Shown: piece after piece, positions 1-5,127 of the stretch | Layout: every line of letters starts with the position of its first letter | How positions within the stretch are numbered: the first letter of the stretch is position 1 | Origin: Pseudomonadota bacterium | Lineage (GTDB): Bacteria; Pseudomonadota; Alphaproteobacteria; Rhizobiales; Xanthobacteraceae | NCBI GenBank assembly: GCA_023417665.1 | Contig: JAEZFA010000105.1 | Location: forward strand, 1-5,127 | Length of the DNA stretch: 5,127 nucleotides | Direction of reading: 5' to 3' | The notes under the pieces: model-generated | Seen by the model: only the letters and a program-made list of their open reading frames with translations | Databases searched by the model: none | What the model was told of the DNA's origin: nothing | Made by a program: the position numbers and the translations under genes

Positions 1-105
1 CTTGTGAAGCACCCCCCACCCCCCACATGCGCCCTCACGACACCTATGACGGCCACAACGTGGTCACACTGAGAGAGCGCCTTAAAGGTTTTGCGTAGCT
101 CTGTT

Positions 106-146
106 GAAAGTCGTAAACTGCGAAGCAGTTGATTTGTACGACTTTC
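106..146. repeat. Nested perfect palindrome (stem-loop) upstream of tRNA-Val
   Basis: Two 10-base arms, GAAAGTCGTA (106-115) and TACGACTTTC (137-146), are perfect reverse complements. Inside them sits a second perfect hairpin, AACTGC (116-121), loop GAA, GCAGTT (125-130), stacked directly on the 5' arm. The six bases GATTTG (131-136) remain as a one-sided bulge. As RNA this would be a 16-bp stem with one bulge and a 3-base loop. No T-run follows, so it does not look like an intrinsic terminator. It ends 12 bases before the tRNA. It could be a processing structure in a tRNA precursor, an operator, or a small dispersed palindromic repeat. The structure is read directly; the role is unknown. Confidence 0.6.
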
Positions 147-158
147 TGAGGAGCCGGC

Positions 159-233
159 GGGCGCGTAGCTCAGCGGTAGAGCACTCCCTTCACACGGGAG
201 GGGTCACAGGTTCAATCCCTGTCGCGCCCACCA
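159..233 (+). tRNA. tRNA-Val (anticodon CAC)
   Basis: A complete 75-base cloverleaf can be folded by eye. The acceptor stem is GGGCGCG (159-165) with CGCGCCC (223-229), followed by TA, then the D-arm GCTC/GAGC with loop AGCGGTA. The anticodon stem CTCCC/GGGAG encloses loop TTCACAC, giving anticodon CAC, which reads the valine codon GUG. The variable loop is GGGTC, and the T-arm ACAGG/CCTGT has loop TTCAATC. The discriminator base is A and the 3' CCA is encoded (231-233). All stems are perfectly paired, so the gene looks functional. No obvious promoter matching -35/-10 consensus is visible in the 158 bases upstream, and no terminator follows. Bases 212-233 are also the antisense end of the hydroxylase gene. 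Confidence 0.97.
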
Positions 234-2149
234 TTCTCCTGAACCGGCAGCATGAATCGTTCGAAATAAGCGGCGACGCCGTCGAAGTCGTCGAGCGCAA
301 AAATTTCGGCCACATACTGATCGGGCCGCACGATCACCATGCAACCCTGCGCGCGATCAATGCCGCGCAAATCGAAAATATTTCGCTGCGGCTTCGGATC
401 GATGCAGAACATTTTCTCGTAATCGCGAAGCCCCAACCGCCCCTTCTGCGGAAGCAGCAGATCGGGCATCCGCTCGACATGCAGATCGCGATGGCCTTGC
501 TGAAACACCGCACGCAGGTCGATCACGGAATCGATGTCCGCGTCGCCTCGCGTATGACGCCGGAGCGGCGATTGCGGCGAAGCGGCGAGGAAGTCGCATA
601 GCGCCCTGATCCGCGAGTCCGGGGCTGAGGGGTCGCCGCGATCCGCAAAGGCATAAATGCGCCAGCGGCCATCGGCCGTGCCGGCATGCCCAAGCGACAT
701 TTCCTTGGCGTCGGCGAGACGAATGACCGGTGCGGAGTGAAAGCGCGTCCCGACTTCGAACCCTTTCGCGAGCGCCTGCTGCTCGCCGCTTCCGGTCAGA
801 AGCGAGGGCGCGTAACGCGTTGCCGTGCCCGCAGTATAGCGGCCGTGCCGCACGAAATAGCTGCGGACTTCTTCCGGCTCCACGCCATGTCCGGCCGGGT
901 CGCCCGGCTTTCGCAACGGCGCGCTGATCATCTTCGCCCATTCGCGATCGAATTCGATCAGCTCCTTCGCGACCGCCTGCCGCTCGGCCGAATAGGTATG
1001 AAGGAAATCGGGCGCGCATTGTCCGCGCAGAACATGCGCAAGCTTCCAGCCGAGATTGAATGCGTCCTGCATGGAAACGTTCATGCCCTGCCCGGCCTTC
1101 GGACTGTGCGTATGGCAGGCGTCTCCGGCGATAAAGACGCGCGGCGTGACAGCGGAAAGTTCGGAAGCCGACACGTCATCGAACTTGTCGCAAAGCCGCT
1201 GCCCGATCTCGTAAACCGACCACCAGGCGACTTCCTTCACGTCGAAACGATAGGGACGCAAGATGCGCTGCGCGGCGGCGATCAGACGATCAATCGTGAT
1301 GTTGCGCGCGCCGACGCGCTCGTCCGCCTTGAGCTTGTCGAGTTCGACATAGATGCGAGCGAGATACCCGCCCTCGCGGGGGATCAGCACGATACTGCCC
1401 TCGCCCGCCGATTGAATGAGCGCCTTCAGCCGGATGTCCGGGAAATCGGTGACGGCAAGCACGTCCATCACGCCCCAGGCCTGATTGGCCGAGTCCCCAT
1501 GCAGCGCACGGCCCAGCGCCTGACGCACCGCGCTTCGCGCACCGTCGCAGCCGACCACATATTTCGCGCGGATGGTTTCCGTGCTTCCGCCGGCAACGGC
1601 GCTTTCCAGTGTGACCTTCACCGGATGCTCCTGCGTACGGTCGATCTCCAGTCCCGCAAGGCGCCGGCCATAGTCGGGCTCAAGCCGCCCTGCGGCGTTG
1701 CGCATGATCTGCAGATAGAAATCGTGCACGCGCGCCTGATTGAGGATCATGTGCGGAAATTCGGACAGCCCATCCTCGACATCCTGAATGCGGTCGTAGC
1801 GCACGATCTTGTTCTCGTCGGCATTGTCGGGCCGCCAGAACGAGGTTTCGTTGACCCAGTACCCTTCCCTCATGACGCGCTGGCTGAAGCCGAAGGCCTC
1901 GAACATCTCCATGGTCCGGCAGGCGATGCCATCGGCCTGACCGAGTTCGAGCGGGCCCGGCTTCTGTTCGACAATGCGCGTCGAAATGTCGGGGAACGCC
2001 GAAAGCTGTGCGGCGAGCGTCAATCCGGCCGGACCGCAGCCGGCGATCAGCACATCGACCGTTTCAGGAAGCGCTTTGGACGGCAGCGCCGCCAAGGGCT
2101 CGGCAACCTCGGGGTCGCCGGTACGAAATCCATTGAAATGAAATTGCAT
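212..2149 (-). CDS. FAD-dependent aromatic hydroxylase, 3-hydroxybenzoate 4-monooxygenase/phenol hydroxylase type
   Basis: This 645-residue flavoprotein is a class A (single-component, NAD(P)H-using) aromatic hydroxylase, presumably cytosolic. An N-terminal Rossmann FAD motif GCGPAG is at residues 37-42. The DG motif (CDG, 201-203) and the GD motif (AGDACHTHSPKAGQG, 341-355) that bind FAD and NAD(P)H follow. Residues from about 430 to 635 form the thioredoxin-like phenol-hydroxylase C-terminal domain, ending in VRPDQYVAEIF and FERFML. The length matches MobA-type 3-hydroxybenzoate 4-monooxygenases (about 640 residues), which make protocatechuate. The exact phenolic substrate cannot be read from sequence; phenol 2-monooxygenase-like activity is the main alternative. 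The ATG at 2149 is the only possible start, because an in-frame stop lies ten codons upstream and there is no start codon between. It has no Shine-Dalgarno sequence; CCTCCC precedes it instead. The last seven codons and the stop lie inside the opposite-strand tRNA-Val gene. The gene is 89 bases downstream of the DUF2336 gene. Confidence 0.9.
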   Translation of the reverse strand: MQFHFNGFRTGDPEVAEPLAALPSKALPETVDVLIAGCGPAGLTLAAQLSAFPDISTRIVEQKPGPLELGQADGIACRTMEMFEAFGFSQRVMREGYWVNETSFWRPDNADENKIVRYDRIQDVEDGLSEFPHMILNQARVHDFYLQIMRNAAGRLEPDYGRRLAGLEIDRTQEHPVKVTLESAVAGGSTETIRAKYVVGCDGARSAVRQALGRALHGDSANQAWGVMDVLAVTDFPDIRLKALIQSAGEGSIVLIPREGGYLARIYVELDKLKADERVGARNITIDRLIAAAQRILRPYRFDVKEVAWWSVYEIGQRLCDKFDDVSASELSAVTPRVFIAGDACHTHSPKAGQGMNVSMQDAFNLGWKLAHVLRGQCAPDFLHTYSAERQAVAKELIEFDREWAKMISAPLRKPGDPAGHGVEPEEVRSYFVRHGRYTAGTATRYAPSLLTGSGEQQALAKGFEVGTRFHSAPVIRLADAKEMSLGHAGTADGRWRIYAFADRGDPSAPDSRIRALCDFLAASPQSPLRRHTRGDADIDSVIDLRAVFQQGHRDLHVERMPDLLLPQKGRLGLRDYEKMFCIDPKPQRNIFDLRGIDRAQGCMVIVRPDQYVAEIFALDDFDGVAAYFERFMLPVQENGGRDRD

Positions 2150-2238
2150 GCGGGAGGCAGTCCATTTGCGCTTGGCTTACGGACGGGTTCTAACGCACGC
2201 GAGCTGCAAAGGGGAATGGCGAGCCGGCGGTGTTCCGC

Positions 2239-3336
2239 TCAGCCCACGCGTCGCGCCACAGCACGCTGGGAAAGCATCCCCGCCACTTTGCGCTGCGCCG
2301 AAAGCTCGGACAGCAGCCGGTAGGAGCGTTCGGCATCGGTGAGCGACGCGCCCTTCAGCCGATGATCCGAGAAATTTGCACTCAGGATCGTGTCGACTGT
2401 CGGCCAGCCGAGCTTGGCGGCCTTGCAGACAATGAGCAGGCCGGCGTGATTGTCGTCGAGCACGATATCCGCGATGACGTCCGGCGGTGCCGCACAGAAA
2501 AGCGCGAGCGTCGCTGTGACCTCGTCGAACTTGCGCTGCTGCGCGAAACCGTAAAGCACGCGCTCGTTGAGCTTGCCTTCGCGGTTGAGCCGTTTCACGA
2601 CGCCTTCCGCGGCGGCAAGATCGCGGTAGCCGAAAGCGCCAAGCCCAAGTTCCTCGGCGACCTTCATCATCGCCTGCTGCACCTGCTTCTGCTTTTCCGG
2701 ATCGGCGGCCGCGAGCAACCGCGAGCGCACGAGATGGGTCGCACGCAACAGCAGGCGCTCGAGCAGCGCGAGCGGAATGTCGAAACGAAGACCGAGATCC
2801 TCCGACAGCTCGTCGTCGCCGGCAGCGCGATTGACGATCGCCTGATACCCGTCTTCGGAAAAGCGCGCGCCGGGATTCTTGGCGAGCTTTCCGACAACGC
2901 GCTTGTCGCCGCGCCTGATCAGCACGTCGGTCAGCGCTTCGTTCAATGACGCGCGGATCGCAATGGCAAGAAGATGGGTCTGGCCTTTCGAGTTCGCGAT
3001 CTCGATCAGGTCGCTTTCCTCGACGCGATTGGACTGCGCCAGCACCGGCCCGGCGACCGCGATGTTGTCGTCCTTCGCCAGCAGCGTCACCATGCCGACC
3101 GGCGCATTCCGGACCGGCGCCAGCTTGATGCTCATCTGCGAAAGAACGCGCTCCTCGATGCGGTGCGCGAGATGCGTGAGAATGTCATCGAAAACGCCGA
3201 CCTGCTGCTCGGTCAGCCTGCTCGCGTCACCGAGAAAAAGATCGGTTATGCGCCGCAGCAGAACAACGCGACGCTCCGGCGCGCCGCTTTGCAGCGCGTC
3301 CTCCAGCTCCGACATCAACGCGAGGGTAAACTTCAT
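2239..3336 (-). CDS. DUF2336 domain-containing protein
   Basis: This is a mostly helical, soluble protein of 365 residues, recognisable as the DUF2336 family of Alphaproteobacteria, whose function is unknown. Characteristic is the N-terminal block ELEDALQSG, then RRVVLLRRITDLFLGDASRL and QVGVFDDILTHLAHRIE, followed by repeated helical segments (for example IRASLNEALTDVLIRRGD and LAKNPGARFSEDGYQAIV) that suggest a HEAT-like array. No signal peptide, membrane segment or catalytic motif is seen. I chose the ATG at 3336 because AAGG stands just upstream. A GTG at 3354 would add six residues (MRYQGY) and has weaker support. The gene is on the same strand as the catabolic genes, but gaps of about 109 bases before it and 89 after make operon membership uncertain. 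Nothing links it biochemically to aromatic degradation, so it may be an unrelated chromosomal neighbour. Confidence 0.88.
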   Translation of the reverse strand: MKFTLALMSELEDALQSGAPERRVVLLRRITDLFLGDASRLTEQQVGVFDDILTHLAHRIEERVLSQMSIKLAPVRNAPVGMVTLLAKDDNIAVAGPVLAQSNRVEESDLIEIANSKGQTHLLAIAIRASLNEALTDVLIRRGDKRVVGKLAKNPGARFSEDGYQAIVNRAAGDDELSEDLGLRFDIPLALLERLLLRATHLVRSRLLAAADPEKQKQVQQAMMKVAEELGLGAFGYRDLAAAEGVVKRLNREGKLNERVLYGFAQQRKFDEVTATLALFCAAPPDVIADIVLDDNHAGLLIVCKAAKLGWPTVDTILSANFSDHRLKGASLTDAERSYRLLSELSAQRKVAGMLSQRAVARRVG

Positions 3337-3397
3337 ATAGCCTTGATAGCGCACACCCCGCTAACAAGCGCTTAAGTTGTTGGGTTACCAAAGCCGC

Positions 3398-3417
3398 GCG
3401 TGATGCAAAGCATCCGC
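3398..3417. other. Small hairpin in the gap between dioxygenase and DUF2336 genes
   Basis: The + strand reads GCG-T-GATGC-AAA-GCATC-CGC, an 8-bp stem with a single bulged T and a 3-base loop. It lies about 30 bases past the dioxygenase stop codon on the - strand. There is no U-tract after it in the - direction, so it is at best a transcript-end stabiliser or a weak, factor-assisted terminator of the aldolase-dioxygenase operon. It may be a chance structure. Confidence 0.3.
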
Positions 3418-3445
3418 AATGAATTTGCAGAAAATTTTAACTGCT

Positions 3446-4399
3446 TCACTCCGCCGGCGGCGTGCCGTGGGTGTGGAAGCTCTCGATGGTCTTCAGGCCC
3501 CAGGCCTGCCCCTTCTTTCGCTCGGCTTCGGTCCAGGTCACGGTCTTCCAGTCCGGATCCAGGATCAGGCGCGCACCGGCGTTCGCGACTTCGACGCGAT
3601 TGCCCGCGGGCTCATAGACGTAAAGGAAGAACGTCTGCTGGATCGCGTGCTTGTGCGGCCCGGTTTCGATGAAAACGCCGTTCTCGAGAAACACATCTGC
3701 CGCGCGCAGCACATACTCGCGCTGATCGACCGCATAGGTAATGTGATGGAAACGGCCGCGCGCCGTGGTGTGATCGCGCGTATAGGCGACGTCATAGCTC
3801 TTGTTGTTCACTGTGAACCAGCAGCCGCCATAGCTGCTGTCGCTGAGCTGGATTTCCTCGGTGACCCGGCTGCCGAGCGCTTTCGGCAGGAAATCACGGA
3901 TCTTGCCGACATCCTGCGCGAGCAGATTGAAGTGATCCAGACGCCGCACGCCGACGCCGCGGCCGTGATAGCGCTGCGCCTGGTTCTTCAACGACGGCTT
4001 CTCGCCTTCCGGCGCCTGATATTTCCTGGTGTCGAAATAAAGCTCGAACACATGCCCGTCAGGATCGTTGAAGCGATAGGACTTGCCGTGACCAAGGTCG
4101 CCTTCGGTCCAGCCGATACCGGCACCAAGCTGCTCGATCGCCGCGACGCGGCGCAGCAGGCCCTGTTCGCTCGACGCGCGGTAGCCGACATGCGCGATGC
4201 CGGTCGTGTTCGATGCGGTCAGCTTCAGCGAATGAAATTCGTAGTCGTCATAGGCGCGAAGATAAACGCTGTCGCCTGCGCGGCCGCTTTCGGTCAACCC
4301 GAGAATGTTGACGAAAAAGTCGAGACTCTCCTGCGGCTTGTCCGTGAGAAGCTCGATGTGACCGAGATGGGCGACATCATAGCAAGGCTCGGGATTCAT
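3446..4399 (-). CDS. Type I extradiol ring-cleavage dioxygenase (VOC family, catechol 2,3-dioxygenase-like)
   Basis: A 317-residue protein with two vicinal-oxygen-chelate modules, about 10-125 and 152-275, close to XylE in length (307). It should use non-haem Fe(II) and O2 to open a catecholic ring next to one hydroxyl. By alignment from memory with XylE, the metal ligands are H156 (RRLDH), H219 (RFHH) and E270 (GNRVE). H251 in GPHKH and Y260 match XylE H246 and Y255. The segment from H251 to E270 follows the extradiol dioxygenase signature. The active-site His199 of XylE appears to be Tyr202 here (NKSYDVAY). The C-terminus GLKTIESFHTHGTPP is typical of catechol 2,3-dioxygenase relatives. The ring substrate is not determinable: catechol or a carboxylated catechol such as protocatechuate are candidates. 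It starts 5 bases after the aldolase stop, and its ribosome site AAGGG lies in the aldolase's last codons. Confidence 0.92.
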   Translation of the reverse strand: MNPEPCYDVAHLGHIELLTDKPQESLDFFVNILGLTESGRAGDSVYLRAYDDYEFHSLKLTASNTTGIAHVGYRASSEQGLLRRVAAIEQLGAGIGWTEGDLGHGKSYRFNDPDGHVFELYFDTRKYQAPEGEKPSLKNQAQRYHGRGVGVRRLDHFNLLAQDVGKIRDFLPKALGSRVTEEIQLSDSSYGGCWFTVNNKSYDVAYTRDHTTARGRFHHITYAVDQREYVLRAADVFLENGVFIETGPHKHAIQQTFFLYVYEPAGNRVEVANAGARLILDPDWKTVTWTEAERKKGQAWGLKTIESFHTHGTPPAE

Positions 4400-4404
4400 T
4401 TCTT

Positions 4405-5112
4405 TCAGCCCTTCTTCAGGTCGTCGAGCGTATCGACATATTGCAGGCCGGCTTTCGCAAGCCCCTCGCGCATTTTGTACATATCAAGGCCAAGCTCGCC
4501 CTTGCCGAGACGGGCACGCTTTTCGTCCTCGTTGGCAAGACGGGTTTGTCCGGCTTTCAGCACCGCTTCGGCGTCCGCACGCGGAACGAATACCACGCCG
4601 TCCTCGTCGGCCACGACAATATCGCCGGGGTGGACGGCTGCGCCGGCACAGACGACCGGCACGTTCACCGCGCCGAGCGTCGCTTTCACCGTTCCCTTCG
4701 CGGAAATTGCGCGGGACCAGACCGGGAATCCCATTTCACGGATCGCGCGCACGTCGCGGCAACCGGCGTCGATCACGAGCCCGGTAACGCCGCGCGCTTT
4801 CAGCGAGGTCGCGAGCAATTCGCCGAACATGCCGTCCTCGTTGTCGGCGGTACAGGCAACCACCATCATGTCGCCGGGCCGGCACTGCTCCGCGGCCACA
4901 TGGATCATCCAGTTGTCGCCGGGCTGCGCGAGCACGGTGATCGCCGAGCCCGACGCTTCCGCGCCCTGCCAGACCGGGCGCATATAATTCTTGGCGAGAC
5001 CCACGCGGCCCATGGCCTCGTGCACGGTCGAAACGCCGAGCTTGCCGAGCGCTTCGACGGTCGCCTGCGCGGCGCGCTCGACGTTGCGGACAACGACAGG
5101 ACGAAAGCTCAT
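4405..5112 (-). CDS. 4-carboxy-4-hydroxy-2-oxoadipate (CHA) aldolase / oxaloacetate decarboxylase, RraA fold
   Basis: A 235-residue class II (divalent-metal) aldolase of the RraA-like family. It would split CHA into pyruvate and oxaloacetate, the last step of protocatechuate 4,5-cleavage and gallate degradation; relatives also decarboxylate oxaloacetate. The family's acidic-x20-R-D motif is present as E98 (FGELLA) with R119-D120 (DAGCRD). Phosphoenolpyruvate-like substrate binding by the loop around GDNWMIHVA (65-73) is inferred. The C-terminal tail ELGLDMYKMREGLAKAGLQY is typical of LigK/GalC/ProA enzymes and absent from the shorter (about 160 residues) RNase E inhibitor RraA, so the RraA role is unlikely. 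4-hydroxy-4-methyl-2-oxoglutarate is an alternative substrate. The ATG at 5112 has GGAG 8 bases upstream and overlaps the stop of the preceding gene (ATGA), indicating translational coupling. The dioxygenase follows directly. Confidence 0.92.
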   Translation of the reverse strand: MSFRPVVVRNVERAAQATVEALGKLGVSTVHEAMGRVGLAKNYMRPVWQGAEASGSAITVLAQPGDNWMIHVAAEQCRPGDMMVVACTADNEDGMFGELLATSLKARGVTGLVIDAGCRDVRAIREMGFPVWSRAISAKGTVKATLGAVNVPVVCAGAAVHPGDIVVADEDGVVFVPRADAEAVLKAGQTRLANEDEKRARLGKGELGLDMYKMREGLAKAGLQYVDTLDDLKKG

Positions 5113-5127
5113 GCCAGCAACTCCACG
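5109..5127 (-). CDS. 3' end of an unidentified upstream gene (partial)
   Basis: Reading the - strand from the window edge, the codons GTG GAG TTG CTG GCA TGA (V-E-L-L-A-stop) end in a TGA that overlaps the aldolase start as ATGA. This four-base overlap is the classic arrangement of coupled operon genes, so a preceding gene in the same operon is likely. Only five codons are visible and its identity cannot be told. A meta-pathway hydratase, dehydrogenase or hydrolase would fit the context, but that is a guess. Confidence 0.45.
5121..5124 (-). promoter_or_regulatory. Ribosome binding site of the CHA aldolase gene
   Basis: GGAG on the - strand lies 8 bases before the ATG at 5112. It supports that start, and it lies within the last codons of the upstream gene. 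Confidence 0.65.

Noticed and set aside
11..26. Two C6 runs (G6 on the - strand) as a G-quadruplex
   Set aside because: Only two G-runs are present, not the four separated tracts needed for a stable standard quadruplex.
1..28. - strand ATG at 28 (MWGVGG...) with GAGGG just upstream, running off the left edge
   Set aside because: Only nine codons are visible and they are made of a low-complexity G-run. It could be the start of a neighbouring gene but cannot be supported.
27..98. Possible 23-codon + strand peptide starting MRPHDTYDG
   Set aside because: There is no ribosome site before the ATG, only a C-rich run. It is too short to judge and resembles nothing I recognise.
93..101. GCGTAGCTC repeated at 163-171 within the tRNA, as a tRNA fragment remnant
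   Set aside because: Similarity covers only nine bases of the common tRNA box A and stops at once, so chance is sufficient.
104..601. + strand open frame running through the tRNA gene
   Set aside because: It has a TTG start inside the palindrome, reads through a structural RNA and is antisense to the hydroxylase C-terminus.
2227..2238. GCGG-AACA-CCGC hairpin after the DUF2336 stop as a terminator
   Set aside because: The stem is only 4 bp and no U-tract follows on the - strand.
686..2323. Long + strand open frame (545 codons) antisense to the hydroxylase
   Set aside because: It lies over a well-supported flavoprotein gene, has no recognisable domain, and is the expected by-product of GC-rich third positions.
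3372..3389. CtrA-like site (TTAA-N7-GGTTACC) upstream of the DUF2336 gene
   Set aside because: Only one half-site matches TTAA, so the required pair with 7-base spacing is absent.
3419..4987. Long + strand open frame (522 codons) antisense to dioxygenase and aldolase
   Set aside because: It spans two strong gene calls on the other strand, has no family features and ends in low-complexity Ser/Arg/Pro-rich sequence typical of shadow frames.

Overview
The window is GC-rich and comes from a bacterial chromosome, most likely an alphaproteobacterium of the Hyphomicrobiales (Bradyrhizobium/Rhodopseudomonas/Afipia-like). The main evidence for this is a DUF2336 protein, a family largely confined to Alphaproteobacteria. 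The GC-biased third positions, which open very long empty antisense frames, and the type of aromatic catabolism genes are consistent with it. The placement is inferred from protein families, not from a phylogenetic marker.

Layout, left to right: 1-105 has no gene I can support. A nested palindrome lies at 106-146. A complete tRNA-Val(CAC) with encoded CCA is at 159-233 on the + strand. All protein genes are on the - strand, so they are transcribed from right to left towards the tRNA. In transcription order they are: the last five codons of an unidentified gene (5127-5109); an RraA-fold 4-carboxy-4-hydroxy-2-oxoadipate (CHA) aldolase (5112-4405); a two-domain type I extradiol ring-cleavage dioxygenase (4399-3446); a DUF2336 protein (3336-2239); and an FAD aromatic hydroxylase of the 3-hydroxybenzoate 4-monooxygenase/phenol hydroxylase type (2149-212). 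The stop codon of this last gene lies inside the tRNA gene on the opposite strand.

The first three - strand genes look like one translationally coupled operon: there is an ATGA overlap at 5109-5112 and a gap of only 5 bases between aldolase and dioxygenase. DUF2336 and the hydroxylase follow after gaps of about 110 and 89 bases and may be separate units. Three of the four full genes fit an aromatic meta-cleavage route: hydroxylation (for example 3-hydroxybenzoate to protocatechuate), extradiol cleavage, then aldol cleavage of CHA to pyruvate and oxaloacetate. The known protocatechuate 4,5-cleavage route uses a type II (LigAB) dioxygenase. The type I enzyme here is therefore either a different solution for the same ring or acts on a different catechol.

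I found no integrase, IS element, CRISPR array or defence system. The most unusual points are the hydroxylase/tRNA antisense overlap, the nested palindrome before the tRNA, and a tyrosine in the dioxygenase where XylE-type enzymes carry an active-site histidine.
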